The notes beneath the pieces were generated by a model. It searched no databases. It saw only the letters and a list, made by a program, of their open reading frames with translations, and was not told the origin of the DNA. A program made the translations under genes and the position numbers. Below are positions 1 to 8,463 of a stretch of DNA of 42,527 nucleotides, piece after piece. Source of the DNA: Gammaproteobacteria bacterium (GTDB taxonomy: Bacteria; Pseudomonadota; Gammaproteobacteria; Arenicellales; CAJQKF01). The stretch covers positions 1 to 42,527 of the forward strand of contig JAUIEZ010000029.1 of the NCBI GenBank assembly GCA_030429665.1, given 5' to 3'. Position 1 is the first letter of the stretch. Every line of letters starts with the position of its first letter.

Positions 1-254
1 GCCGCCAGCAACGAGCCGGATGAATCCGAGGAAATTCCTATCGCGCTCAGGACTTCCGGGGGCCTGCCTTCAACGACCGTCGTGTACAGATACAGAACCC
101 CATACGCCCCCATCTCCGAGGCCAGGCCGCCCACTTCGAGTCCGATGGTCGCGACCACCGCGGCACGGTAGCGCCATACCGCGTCGTCCAGGAACCATTT
201 GGCGGTGCCGAGGACCCGGGTCCAGGAGGAGTCATGTTCGTGAAGCGTTTTCAC
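1..254 (-). CDS. Membrane protein N-terminus, possibly ABC exporter (cut by window edge)
   Basis: This is an open minus-strand frame running off the left edge. I start it at GTG 254; an in-frame TAG lies about 80 bases upstream and there is no ATG between. The first ~30 residues are polar (WTRVLGTAKWFLDDAVWRYR) and are followed by a hydrophobic stretch with VVATIGLEVGGLASEMGA, which reads as a first membrane segment. A short amphipathic lead-in followed by a long membrane helix is typical of the permease half of ABC exporters, but only about 84 residues are visible and no ATPase motif is in the window. No clear ribosome binding site precedes the GTG. The frame is likely real because it is smooth in composition while the other frames in the stretch read as arginine- and proline-rich noise. 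The family assignment is weak. Confidence 0.45.
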   Translation of the reverse strand, partial: MKTLHEHDSSWTRVLGTAKWFLDDAVWRYRAAVVATIGLEVGGLASEMGAYGVLYLYTTVVEGRPPEVLSAIGISSDSSGSLLA

Positions 255-370
255 TCGGGCCGGCGAATCCGTGCTAGCCCGTTCAATCGCGCTTGCGTCG
301 CGAACCAGGCCGAGGTTATCGGGGTACGCGTGCTATCATACAAACACAACCGCAGATTTCCAAGGCACTA

Positions 371-1057
371 ATGGAAGAGATCGATATCCTGCCGACCACC
401 GTTTACTCGTTCAACTCAGAAAGCCGTTTGCACGAAAATGTCAGAAAGCTGGTAGAGAGAGAAACACGCTCCAAGAACAGGGAGAACTACGCCACCCGGC
501 ACGACTTGTATACGAAAAAGGAGTACGCCGAGTGTGTGGACTGGCTCAAGGCCTGCGTGGACGAGGTGACGCAGAAGCTGGGTTACGCGTGCAAATCGAT
601 GGAAATAACCCAGATGACGGCCGCCATTGCCACCAAGGGACAGACTCATCATCCGCACGACCACAGCAATTCCGTGATTTCAGGGGTCTGGTACCTGAAT
701 GCCGTGGAGGGTGGGGAAACGGTACTTTTCGATGTGAACCGCTGGCACGTGTCTCCCGTGCGCCTGGATCCGAGTCGACCTCACACCACCGATCCACACG
801 GTTCCCACGGAGCGTTTTCCTTCAAATTCTACGAATGGTATAAGTACGACGCCAATGGCAGGCTTACGCCCCGGCACGACAAGTTCAATCCGTTTGTCGT
901 CGCCACGGTACGCCCGGAGCCCGGCAAACTCATACTGTTTCCAGCGTGGTTGCTGCACGCGGTAGCACCGAACCTGAGCAGGGAAACGCGATACACGATT
1001 GCTTTCAATTGTTTTCCTCGAGGCTTCGGGTACGGATCGCACAAGGTGGACTATTGA
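371..1057 (+). CDS. Putative 2-oxoglutarate/Fe(II)-type oxygenase
   Basis: The product is 228 residues from ATG 371; the open frame reaches 293 but the extra N-terminus is arginine-rich and unlike a protein start. It resembles the small putative 2OG-Fe(II) oxygenases (TIGR02466 type), which have a double-stranded beta-helix fold with two His and one acidic iron ligand and a distal Arg for 2-oxoglutarate. Visible matches are the His/Asp cluster THHPHDHS (~92-99) followed by SGVWYLN, then FPAWLLHAV with a His near 196 and RYTIAFN with an Arg near 207. The spacing between the two halves (~100 residues) fits the fold. It is followed after 141 bp by a glycosyltransferase on the same strand. The substrate is unknown; relatives hydroxylate amino acids, peptides or small metabolites. 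I am confident of the fold and not of the role. Confidence 0.72.
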   Translation: MEEIDILPTTVYSFNSESRLHENVRKLVERETRSKNRENYATRHDLYTKKEYAECVDWLKACVDEVTQKLGYACKSMEITQMTAAIATKGQTHHPHDHSNSVISGVWYLNAVEGGETVLFDVNRWHVSPVRLDPSRPHTTDPHGSHGAFSFKFYEWYKYDANGRLTPRHDKFNPFVVATVRPEPGKLILFPAWLLHAVAPNLSRETRYTIAFNCFPRGFGYGSHKVDY

Positions 1058-1198
1058 GCGCCGGGAGCCGGGTTCCCGCCGTGGATCGGGTTTTTTCATG
1101 TTGAAATCACGTAAAGAAACGGACTGGGAAACCCCAGCCACCCACGGGTTTTACCCCGGATATCGTCCGCAGCGGAATTCGATCGCGCTTGATCGGCT

Positions 1199-2140
1199 AT
1201 GACGGACGCGGGCTTCGATTTTTCCGTGGTCGTGCCGACCCACGACAGGCCCGCGGAACTTGCCCGTTTCCTGACCTCTATCCGTGCCCTGGATTATCCC
1301 AGGGACCGATTCGAAGTAATCGTTGTCGCGGACGGTCGACCATGCGAGATTGATGCCGATACGTTTCGACGCGACAGAATCAATCTTCGTACGTTGTGTC
1401 AGGATTCCGCCGGTCCGGCCAAGGCGAGAAACACGGGGCTGAATGCCGCCGAGGGACGTTTCGTTGCCTTTACCGACGACGATTGCGTCCTTTCCGCTGA
1501 TTGGCTGTCCTGCCTGCATCGCCATTTCCAATGCAAGCCGGATTCGGCGATCGCCGGGCGCGTCGAGAATGGCAGTCCGGAAAGTCTTTATTCCTCGTCG
1601 AGTCAACTGCTCGTCGACTACCTTTGCGAATACTTCAATTCGAAACGGCGTGGAAAAGGTTTTGGCACCTCGAACAACCTCGCATTCCCGCGGCGAAAGC
1701 TCGTGGATATCGCGGGGTTCGACGAGTCGTTCACGCTGCCGGCGGCCGAAGATCGCGAACTGATCGATCGCTGGACCCGTTCGAATGAAAGCCTCGTATA
1801 TGCGCCGGATGTGAAGGTCATTCATTTCAACAGGATGAGTTTCAGGAATTACTCACGGCAGCATATCAACTACGGTCGCGGAGCTTACAACTATCACCGG
1901 GTCCGGGCCTCTCGCGGCGCCGGGCGGTTCGAACCTGAACCTTGGTATTTCTATTCCGGAATGCTCAAGTATCCATTCAAGCACGAATCCGACGTATTCC
2001 GGGCCGCGCAGATGTGCGGACTGATTTGTTGGTCCCAGGTACTCAATGCCGTGGGATATTTCGACCAGAAATTCCTGGCCCGTCGATCTCCACTACCCAA
2101 GACACTGCGGAGCGTGCAGCACGAACGGTCAAGAGGGTGA
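1199..2140 (+). CDS. Family 2 glycosyltransferase
   Basis: The protein has 313 residues from ATG 1199. The GT-A fold opens at FSVVVPTHDRPAELARFL (8-25). The nucleotide-binding strand ends in VVADG (42-46), GPAKARNTG (72-80) is the usual loop, and FTDDDC (91-96) supplies the metal-binding DXD-like motif. Further on, the acceptor-side segment AAEDRELIDR gives the ED pair often found as catalytic base in GT2 enzymes. The C-terminal ~100 residues carry no obvious membrane span, so this is probably a soluble or peripheral enzyme adding a sugar to a surface glycan, lipid or peptide. The sugar and acceptor cannot be told from sequence. It is convergent with the next gene, with only 46 bases between the stops. 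Confidence 0.88.
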   Translation: MTDAGFDFSVVVPTHDRPAELARFLTSIRALDYPRDRFEVIVVADGRPCEIDADTFRRDRINLRTLCQDSAGPAKARNTGLNAAEGRFVAFTDDDCVLSADWLSCLHRHFQCKPDSAIAGRVENGSPESLYSSSSQLLVDYLCEYFNSKRRGKGFGTSNNLAFPRRKLVDIAGFDESFTLPAAEDRELIDRWTRSNESLVYAPDVKVIHFNRMSFRNYSRQHINYGRGAYNYHRVRASRGAGRFEPEPWYFYSGMLKYPFKHESDVFRAAQMCGLICWSQVLNAVGYFDQKFLARRSPLPKTLRSVQHERSRG

Positions 2141-2186
2141 TTCAGGAAGCCTTCTGCGCCGGGCACCAATTAACAACGGCGGTTTG

Positions 2187-2900
2187 TCACACGATGGTAA
2201 ATCCGTAGTCGGCTTCCGTCGCGTACTGCTCGGCCAGAAAGCGCACGTGCAGACGGTATCGACCCGGCGAGAGGGTCTTGCCCGAGCGACGGGGCTCCCA
2301 TATCTCGACATGGTCCCTGCCTGACCCCGGCGGAATCTCCATTGGCTGCAGTTCTTCCGGCGTTTCCGAATTGGTCCAGACCCGAACGTCTTTCAATATA
2401 CCGCGGGTCTGAAAGACGGTCAGGTCGACGACCCGTCCTCCGGGAAACGTCAGTCTCACCGCTTCGTCGGACCGGTTGTCGATGTGCAATCTCACGCGAA
2501 AGGGCCTGCCGGGCCGCAGTCTCCGGGGGAAATACACGGAGACCCGAAGTTTCCTCAGCGCCTCCCGCGACACGACGTGAAAACGTCGTACCGAACTGGG
2601 TACCATTCCCTGGCCCGGCAGTTGCTGCGCGACCTGCCAATAGTAGGTTTCGCCAGCCTGCAGGCCGAGCGCTTCAATGGTCTCGTTGAATCGCTCCCAC
2701 GGATCCCCGGGGAGACTGATCCAGGTTTTCACGACATGGCTCGAGGCGTAGGGCCGGGTTTGGTCGGATCCGATATACAAGGCGATCTTGGTCGCCGCCG
2801 CACCCGCCTCCGGTGCGACCAGCGACCACCGGAAACGCGCCATCTCCCGCAATGCGAACAACGCGCCGTCCGGCGGTGCGATCAACTCCGGCCGTTCCAC
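2187..2900 (-). CDS. BsuPI-domain (proteinase-inhibitor-like) protein
   Basis: The product is 237 residues from GTG 2900. The C-terminal half (~115-237) matches the BsuPI beta-sandwich known from Bacillus intracellular proteinase inhibitor: FRVRLHIDNRSDEAVRLTF, then VVDLTVFQTRG, VRVWTNSE, and the closing LSPGRYRLHVRFL. The N-terminal half (~10-100) reads like a fibronectin-like or Big-type beta domain (FRWSLVAPEAG ... ETYYWQVAQQLPG). No signal peptide is visible. It follows the upstream membrane-anchored gene by 15 bases on the same strand, so the two are probably co-transcribed. In most bacteria the BsuPI domain sits in proteins whose role is not inhibition, so a protein-binding function is the safest statement. 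Confidence 0.66.
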   Translation of the reverse strand: MERPELIAPPDGALFALREMARFRWSLVAPEAGAAATKIALYIGSDQTRPYASSHVVKTWISLPGDPWERFNETIEALGLQAGETYYWQVAQQLPGQGMVPSSVRRFHVVSREALRKLRVSVYFPRRLRPGRPFRVRLHIDNRSDEAVRLTFPGGRVVDLTVFQTRGILKDVRVWTNSETPEELQPMEIPPGSGRDHVEIWEPRRSGKTLSPGRYRLHVRFLAEQYATEADYGFTIV

Positions 2901-2915
2901 CGTGTCGAACAGTGG

Positions 2916-3686
2916 TCAGATCATCGCCGTGTAGATCGCATAACCGGCGCATACCACCGCGGCGCCGGCGGCGGTGCCCGCGGCGATCGGCATACTCGCC
3001 ATGCCAAGCCCCACTGCGCCGGCCGTGGCCACCAGTCCCCAGCCGGCCGCTTCGGCGGCGTAGTAGCCGCTGGAGCGTCGTCTCCGCATTACGCCGAACT
3101 GCCCCATTTCGAGGCGAGCCAGGGCCGCGGCGCCGCCCGACGCGAGTTCCTCCAGCATTTCCGCGTTGGACTGCGCGGCGACGCCTGCCGTTCGCATGGA
3201 CTCGAGGTACACCTGCTGAAACATTCCCTTCTCGGCGGCGCCGAGCGGCGTGTCGACAACCGCCGCACTGGGATTCAGCTGGTCGGCTGTCGCTGGCTGC
3301 AGCGCGAGGCCGCGAACGTTTTTCCAGTCGCGTCTCTTCACCAACGCCGCGAGCGCGTCCTGGTTGGCCGGCTTCGCGAGATTGCCGGCCAGGCGCTCGG
3401 TCGCCTTCGCGGCCTTGTCCCAGCTGCGTGCACTGTTGGAGAACAAGCGCTGAATGTCGCCAATCGTCAGCGAGCCTGCCGGGTCTCCGGGCGTGGCATT
3501 GAACCAGCGATACCAAGTCGTGTAGGCAATTACGCCGTGAGCCGGTCCCGCGCTCATCGAGACAACACTGCGTGCCAGTGACCTGGGAACGTCCTGTTTC
3601 TCCGCGAGCGCCAGGAATTTCCCGCTCAAAGCTTCGAAGTCGTTACCGGACGGTGCGGCTCTCGACTTGGTGGTACGCTTTTTCAT
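2916..3686 (-). CDS. Uncharacterized protein with C-terminal membrane hairpin
   Basis: The product is 256 residues from ATG 3686. I prefer this start because a GAGGGGG sequence lies 9-10 bases upstream, whereas the alternative ATG at 3695 abuts it. The N-terminus is basic and Lys/Arg rich (MKKRTTKSR). The middle is a mostly helical polar region with repeated Ala, Leu and Asn. The C-terminal ~55 residues hold a basic cluster (MRRRRSSGYY) followed by two hydrophobic segments, GLVATAGAVGLGMASM and AAGAAVVCAGYAIYTAMI, so the protein is probably anchored by a C-terminal hairpin with the bulk in the cytoplasm. I do not recognise a family. It heads a two-gene unit with the BsuPI-domain gene, which suggests the BsuPI protein may work with it at the membrane. 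Confidence 0.6.
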   Translation of the reverse strand: MKKRTTKSRAAPSGNDFEALSGKFLALAEKQDVPRSLARSVVSMSAGPAHGVIAYTTWYRWFNATPGDPAGSLTIGDIQRLFSNSARSWDKAAKATERLAGNLAKPANQDALAALVKRRDWKNVRGLALQPATADQLNPSAAVVDTPLGAAEKGMFQQVYLESMRTAGVAAQSNAEMLEELASGGAAALARLEMGQFGVMRRRRSSGYYAAEAAGWGLVATAGAVGLGMASMPIAAGTAAGAAVVCAGYAIYTAMI

Positions 3687-3844
3687 TGTGCTCATCCCCC
3701 TCGGATTCGAATGACACGTCACTACCTGTGGACACTAGGCAGCCCGGAAAACGATGTCAAACAGGATCTCCGGAATCGTTGATCTGCATCGGATTGACAT
3801 CAGAATGTTCAAAATTGGCAAGGGGAATCGCACAGCGACCGTCG

Positions 3845-5704
3845 TTACCGCATCACCTCCTTGTCCTGGCGCCAGTCGGCTTGTCCCTTGCGCAGCGTGT
3901 CGATTGCATCGCGATCACCATTCAAGACTTTCTCGAAGACAGCGGAAAGCGCCCTGGCGGTCTCGACCCGGGAGAGGTAGACGTAGTCCGCGCCGGCTTC
4001 GTAGACCGCCTGCATCTCCGGAAATTCCAGGGCATTCGCAACGATCAACGCGCCCGGGCTGAGCCGGCGCACCATGCGCACCAGTCGGCGGTTGGACGTG
4101 CCTCTCAGCAGGTCGTCCGGAATTGTACATACGATGACGGATGCTTCCTCGAGGCCAAGGTGCCTTAGCGTCGATTCGTTACCGATGTCGGCATACTTCA
4201 CCGTGGGCCCGAGGGCGGCGATCCTGTCGTGCAATGCGACGTTGAAATCGGCAACCAGCACCTCGTGAAGGATGCCCTCGTGGGTTCGATCGAGTTCGTG
4301 CAGCAGGGACGAGGCGGTTCGATGGAAGCCGAGCAGCACGATCTGGTAGCGCTTGTCCTCGTCCTTGCCGCTCGTTACCGGGCTGCGAAAGCCGATGCGG
4401 TCGAGCAGCGGGCCGAGCCGGTCGTGGATGGCGTCCGCGTTACGATAGAGCGCCGGCGTAACCAGGGCGGTCAGGACGAACGCGAAGATGATGGCGCTGT
4501 TGAACTCGGCGGAGATGTGTCCGAGCTGCAAACCGAGGAAGCCGACGACCAGGCTGAACTCCGAGACCTGCGCAAGTCGTGTCGACGAAACCAGGGCGCT
4601 GCGCCGGTCGAGCCCGGTGTAGTAGAGCAGCGGAAAGAACACCACGTAGCGCAGCAGTACCACGACGATCGCGAAGAGCACTGCCACGGCCAGCACGTCG
4701 AAGCCGTCCGGTCGCGGAATGCTCATGCCGAGACCGACGAAAAACAGGACGATAAAAAAATCTTTTACCGCGCCGACCTTCCCCGTGATCTCGTGGCTGT
4801 GCGGCAGGCTGGCAATGCTGGCGCCGGCGATCAGGGCGCCCATGCTCGCACCGACCGCGATGGAGGAGTCGATGGCAGGGAACACGCCGGCCAGCCTATC
4901 CAGGTTCAGGCCAATCAGCACTACCGCGCAGCACCAGGCGACCGCGGCCACGAGGATGACCTCGGGTATCCGTGCGATCCAGTCGAACGCCACCGGGACA
5001 AGATAACGCGCCAGGAGGTAGGCAATTGCCGCCAACAAGACCACGCCGGCGAGCGCCGCGGCAATGGGTCCGAACTCGGGGCGGTCGAAGTTGGGTTGCA
5101 GGGCGATCACCACGATTGCCCAGAAGTCCTGGAAAACGAGCAATCCGAGGGATATTCGGCCGGCCTGGGTATCGAGTTGCAGGTGTTGCTGATACAGCTT
5201 GACCACCAGCAGCGTCGAGGACGCGGCCGCCACGAATCCCGCGTAGAGCGGCGCGTAACCCCCGGACGACAGCACCGCGCCGCCGACGCCCAGCCATGCC
5301 AGCACTTTGAAAAAGGCCATGCTGGCGGCGACGCACAACGGATACTGGAGTAGCCCGGTGGTCACCAGCGCCGAGCCGCTGGCCATCAGCTTCTTGACGT
5401 CGATCTCGAGCCCGACGAGAAACAGCAGCAGGATGAGTCCGAGCTGGGAGATGGTGTCGATGTTGTTGGGGTCGCTGACGATACCGCTGCCGAACGGCCC
5501 GACGATGGCGCCGGCAACCAGGAAGGCGGCGATCTCCGGGATATTCAGCCGGGCGAATACTACCGCGACCAGCCCGGCGGCAATGAAGCAAGCGGCGATG
5601 TCGAACACGAGGGACGGCAATGCCGCCGCGCCCGCCGCCGCGGCGGTCCCTGGTGCTCCGAGCAACACAAGCGACAGCAAGCGCCTGCAACGGTATTCGT
5701 TCAA
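3845..5704 (-). CDS. CPA2-family monovalent cation:proton antiporter with C-terminal TrkA-N-like domain
   Basis: The protein is 619 residues with a TTG start at 5704; no ATG lies near, so the exact start is uncertain. The first ~420 residues form the multi-span exchanger domain of the KefB/KefC class: LNIPEIAAFLVAGAIVGP, LLLFLVGLEID, the Gln/Asp region GLLVFQDFWAIVVIAL and LAQVSEFSLVVGFLGLQL. A polar linker (~435-450) leads to a Rossmann-type C-terminal domain (~452-580) with acidic strand ends (VADFN, VIVCTIPDD). Such proteins exchange K+ or Na+ for protons in the inner membrane and are gated by ligands at the C-terminal domain. The expected GxGxxG loop is degenerate here (LLGFHRTASSLL), so NAD(H) or nucleotide binding may be altered. 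It stands alone on its strand. Confidence 0.85.
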   Translation of the reverse strand: MNEYRCRRLLSLVLLGAPGTAAAAGAAALPSLVFDIAACFIAAGLVAVVFARLNIPEIAAFLVAGAIVGPFGSGIVSDPNNIDTISQLGLILLLFLVGLEIDVKKLMASGSALVTTGLLQYPLCVAASMAFFKVLAWLGVGGAVLSSGGYAPLYAGFVAAASSTLLVVKLYQQHLQLDTQAGRISLGLLVFQDFWAIVVIALQPNFDRPEFGPIAAALAGVVLLAAIAYLLARYLVPVAFDWIARIPEVILVAAVAWCCAVVLIGLNLDRLAGVFPAIDSSIAVGASMGALIAGASIASLPHSHEITGKVGAVKDFFIVLFFVGLGMSIPRPDGFDVLAVAVLFAIVVVLLRYVVFFPLLYYTGLDRRSALVSSTRLAQVSEFSLVVGFLGLQLGHISAEFNSAIIFAFVLTALVTPALYRNADAIHDRLGPLLDRIGFRSPVTSGKDEDKRYQIVLLGFHRTASSLLHELDRTHEGILHEVLVADFNVALHDRIAALGPTVKYADIGNESTLRHLGLEEASVIVCTIPDDLLRGTSNRRLVRMVRRLSPGALIVANALEFPEMQAVYEAGADYVYLSRVETARALSAVFEKVLNGDRDAIDTLRKGQADWRQDKEVMR

Positions 5705-5982
5705 TTCGCGTCACCCGTTCGAGTCAATGCATGGACGCCGCCCGAACGACCAACTTCGCGCGCTTTGCATCCGGTGCCGCAATGATAACCACGACGAGCG
5801 ATGGCTGCACGACGCCCCGGTCATTTCGGCCCGTGGCGACAGCCATTGGCGTCGACCGTCGGGTGGAGCGGGTTCGTCGGCGGTGCGAAGTAGCACACCT
5901 ATCGATTCTCCCTGCGCCGCCGGCTCGAGTTGTCCTTCCCCGCGCGGGTCGCGATCTTCTCCGCCGAGACGTACGTCATCGA

Positions 5983-6627
5983 CTAGACGTCGCGGGATCT
6001 CGATTCGCGTAGAAAGTTCCGGTGCGCGCGGAGCAATCGGTTAATGGATTGCCGAGAGTAGTGCTGTCCGGTCCATTGCCGGTTGGTGCTTTCGACGCGG
6101 TCGCGCAGAAATCGTCTCGCGGAGGAGACGTCGCCAAAATGACGCAATTGACGACACAATCTGTCGAGCGCCTCGAAGTTTTTCTCGAAAACCTGTTCGC
6201 GCAGGACATCCAGCGAACGGTCTTTCGGAAGTTCGTACTCGGACACCTCGATAATGTCGCCCGCGTCGATTTCCTCGGTCATGAAGTGCACCGTCACACC
6301 GAGACGGGATTGTCCTGCGAGAAAGGGGAGCAACTCGTGGGACCAGCCCGGCAGGGATGGCGTGGCCGGGTGAATGTTTATCGGGATGGCAAGGCGTTCG
6401 AGTTCGTCGCGCCCGAAAATGAAGCAGTTGTAGAACGAAATCGCGAGATCGAAGGTTCGATTCGACAGATACCGCCGATGTTCGTTCTCGACGTTCGGAT
6501 CCTTGCAGTTCCAGGAGAGAAGTTCGACGCGGTCGAAGTACCGGCGCACGATCTCGCCGGCCCTGGCTTCCGTACTGGGACCGCAGACAACCACGACGGT
6601 CAGACGCGATGGCTTGACTGTTCCCAT
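5983..6627 (-). CDS. Formyltransferase-fold protein (methionyl-tRNA formyltransferase-like)
   Basis: The product is 214 residues from ATG 6627; the frame is open further upstream, but that part is low in protein character. The formyltransferase core is clear: FDLAISFYNCFIF (~59-71), then INIHPATPSLPG with the catalytic-type Asn and His at ~84 and 86, and VTVHFMTEEIDAGDII with the Asp at ~121. This Asn-His-Asp set is that of 10-formyl-THF-dependent enzymes (Fmt, PurN, ArnA and sugar N-formyltransferases). The enzyme lacks the C-terminal tRNA-binding domain of Fmt (usual length ~310), so it more likely acts on a small amine such as an amino sugar or amino acid. No sugar-nucleotide genes adjoin it, so the substrate remains open. 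The 278 bases between it and the antiporter start hold no gene I can support. Confidence 0.72.
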   Translation of the reverse strand: MGTVKPSRLTVVVVCGPSTEARAGEIVRRYFDRVELLSWNCKDPNVENEHRRYLSNRTFDLAISFYNCFIFGRDELERLAIPINIHPATPSLPGWSHELLPFLAGQSRLGVTVHFMTEEIDAGDIIEVSEYELPKDRSLDVLREQVFEKNFEALDRLCRQLRHFGDVSSARRFLRDRVESTNRQWTGQHYSRQSINRLLRAHRNFLRESRSRDV

Positions 6628-6712
6628 CGGTACGAAACACTCTGGATTACGACCGCGGCCGGAACAAGTGCCGACGGCATTTCGACTCGAGGCGCCAAGC
6701 ATAGAGGTCGGC

Positions 6713-6782
6713 AACCGGGCTTTCAACCCGTCGGGGGTCGGCGGATCGTCCCGCCGGCGCTAGCCGGGCTTCAGCCCGCGGC
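6713..6782. repeat. Two short palindromic REP-like repeats
   Basis: Two related units about 49 bases apart, AACCGGGCTTTCAACCCG at 6713-6730 and AGCCGGGCTTCAGCCCG at 6762-6778, each form a small hairpin; the second has perfect arms CGGGCT/AGCCCG around a 2-base loop. They lie in a gene-free stretch between the formyltransferase start (6627) and the arsenic module (6912). Units of this kind are often scattered through intergenic DNA in GC-rich genomes as repetitive extragenic palindromes. With only two copies in view I cannot show that they are genome-wide. Apart from these, I see nothing in 6628-6911. Confidence 0.4.
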
Positions 6783-6911
6783 CGGCAAACAGTCGACATC
6801 GCGCTTCGATGGTCCACTCCGCGTCTTGCGTGTTCTTCGGGAATCGACGAACACGGAATCGTTCGGGGCCCGACCACGGATGACGGGCCGCTGTAAGAAA
6901 TATTTCAAACT

Positions 6912-6939
6912 CGATGTATATGGAACATGGTATACATCG
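6912..6939. promoter_or_regulatory. Perfect inverted repeat in front of the arsR-like pseudogene (candidate operator)
   Basis: CGATGTATA at 6912-6920 and TATACATCG at 6931-6939 are perfect 9-base inverted arms around a 10-base spacer. The dyad lies 5-32 bases upstream of the ATG at 6944, in the only AT-rich patch of the area. ArsR/SmtB repressors bind dyads overlapping the promoter of their own operon, so this is the likely operator of the arsenic module. The assignment rests on position and symmetry. I see no clean -35/-10 pair. Confidence 0.55.
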
Positions 6940-6943
6940 CACC

Positions 6944-7339
6944 ATGGGCGTTTCACCGGAGAAGGTAGTCTCTGCGGTCGCGAATACCGACAGGTTGCAA
7001 GCTCTGCCGTGCCTCGCCGGGATCGGAAGGCTTTGCGTCTGCAAATCGACCTGCGTCATCGGCGTGGCGCAGCCGAGCATGTCCAGGCAACCGCGTTGAT
7101 TGTGGGAAGCGGGATTCGTTGAGGACCGGCGTCAAGGAAAGTGGATCGACTACCGGTTGCACCTCGACTTGACGCATTGGGTCGGTGCCGTCCTCGACCC
7201 GTTCGCCGGGAATCACGCCGGCGCCGAGCCATACCGCCCGGATCGGTTGAATCTGGCGGCAATGCCAAATCGGCCGGGTGGGTCACGGTGCGGGATCGCG
7301 CCGTCGATGAAGCCTCGCGTCAAGTCGGACCGATCCTGA
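6944..7339 (+). pseudogene. arsR: arsR-like arsenical repressor interrupted by in-frame TGA
   Basis: The frame from ATG 6944 reads as an ArsR/SmtB winged-helix repressor: VVSAVANTDRLQAL (usual ALADPTRLRIL), then LCVCKSTC carrying the Cys-x-Cys arsenite-binding pair, VAQPSMSRQPR (usual VSQPKMSRHLA), a TGA at 7097-7099, and directly on in the same frame LWEAGFVEDRRQGKWIDYRL and WVGAVLD. Aligned to the usual SRHLALLREAGLV motif the stop replaces exactly one residue with no shift, so this is a nonsense change inside the recognition region. Conserved residues are also lost (the DPTR-type motif became NTDR, and leucines became Pro-Cys), which suggests decay and not a sequencing slip. The C-terminal part (LAAMPNRPGGSRC) still looks ArsR-like. 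Loss of the repressor would leave the downstream GAPDH-ArsJ pair without local control. Confidence 0.75.
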
Positions 7340-7457
7340 TCGCCGGACGAGGGAATCGAAGTCGGCAGCAGAACCGAGGCGGAACGAGGGACGACACCCT
7401 CCAGCAGGGCCGGCATGAAGCCGGGAATTACCGTATCCAACATCTGACAGGTATCGA

Positions 7458-8459
7458 ATGAAGGCTGTAGTGGGAATCAACGGGTTTGGCCGAATGGGAA
7501 GGCTCGCGTTTCGGGCCGCGTTTGACGATTCGGAGATCGAGGTTTCGGATGTCAACGAGATTGCGACGGATGCGGCCGGATCGGCCCACCTGCTCAAGTT
7601 CGACTCGGTGCACGGTCGATGGGGCCCGGAATGCAGCGGTGACGGTGATTCGCTGGTGGTGGATGGCGCCACGGTCGCGTACAGGCGGGCGAGCACAATC
7701 GACGATTACGACTGGTCGCGCTGCGACATCGTGATCGAGGCGACAGGGCGTCACCACAAGAACCCCCGATCGTTCATGGCGTATTTCGACCAGGGCGTGC
7801 GCAAGGTCGTCGTGGCGGCGCCCACCGAGGGCGCGCTGAACATCGTGTACGGCGTCAACCACGACCTCTACCGCCCCGAGGAGCACCACGTGGTGACGGC
7901 GGCGTCGTGCACCACCAACTGCCTGGCGCCCGTGGTGAAGGTGATGCACGAGCGCATCGGCATCGTGCACGGTTCGATGACCACGATTCACGACGTGACC
8001 AACACCCAGACGATCGTCGACAAGGGACACAAGGACCTGCGACGGGCGCGCGCGTGCGGCCAGTCCCTCATTCCCACGACGACGGGTTCGGCCAAGGCGA
8101 TCACCAGGATATTTCCCGAGCTGGCGGGTAAGCTCAACGGACACGCCGTTCGGGTGCCGCTTCTCAATGCTTCCCTGACGGACTTCGTGTTCGAGTCGGC
8201 GCGACCGGTAACGGAGAGCGAAGTCAACGAGTACTTCAGTGAGGCCGCGGAAGGCGATCTCGCCGGCATTCTCGGCTACGAGGAGCGGCCGTTGGTGTCG
8301 GTGGACTACGTCGACGACCCGCGATCGGCCATCGTCGACGGGTTGTCCACCATGGTCGTGGACGGCACCCAGGTGAAGGTATACGCCTGGTACGACAACG
8401 AATGGGCTTACGCCTGCCGGCTCGTGGACGTCGCCCGCATGGTCGCCCGGAGCTTGTAG
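7458..8459 (+). CDS. ArsJ-associated glyceraldehyde-3-phosphate dehydrogenase
   Basis: The protein is 333 residues, the normal GAPDH length. The NAD-binding loop is INGFGRMGR (7-15), the active-site motif is [11 protein letters not shown] with the nucleophile Cys151, and His178 lies in [10 protein letters not shown]. Ordinary GAPDH uses phosphate to make 1,3-bisphosphoglycerate. The copy encoded beside arsJ uses arsenate to make 1-arseno-3-phosphoglycerate, which ArsJ exports; this is established for the gapdh-arsJ pair. The sequence alone would also fit a glycolytic GAPDH, and the call rests on the next gene being ArsJ only 4 bases downstream. It belongs to the module headed by the broken arsR. 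The 118 bases between that pseudogene and this start hold no further gene. Confidence 0.88.
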   Translation: MKAVVGINGFGRMGRLAFRAAFDDSEIEVSDVNEIATDAAGSAHLLKFDSVHGRWGPECSGDGDSLVVDGATVAYRRASTIDDYDWSRCDIVIEATGRHHKNPRSFMAYFDQGVRKVVVAAPTEGALNIVYGVNHDLYRPEEHHVVTAASCTTNCLAPVVKVMHERIGIVHGSMTTIHDVTNTQTIVDKGHKDLRRARACGQSLIPTTTGSAKAITRIFPELAGKLNGHAVRVPLLNASLTDFVFESARPVTESEVNEYFSEAAEGDLAGILGYEERPLVSVDYVDDPRSAIVDGLSTMVVDGTQVKVYAWYDNEWAYACRLVDVARMVARSL

Positions 8460-8463
8460 GCCG

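Noticed and set aside
20..277. 85-codon plus-strand frame at the left edge
   Set aside because: Pro/Arg-rich and motif-free, and it overlaps the better membrane-protein frame on the minus strand.
4229..5353. 374-codon plus-strand frame opposite the antiporter
   Set aside because: Low-complexity Gln/Arg/Glu composition with no family match; the membrane protein on the other strand is clear.
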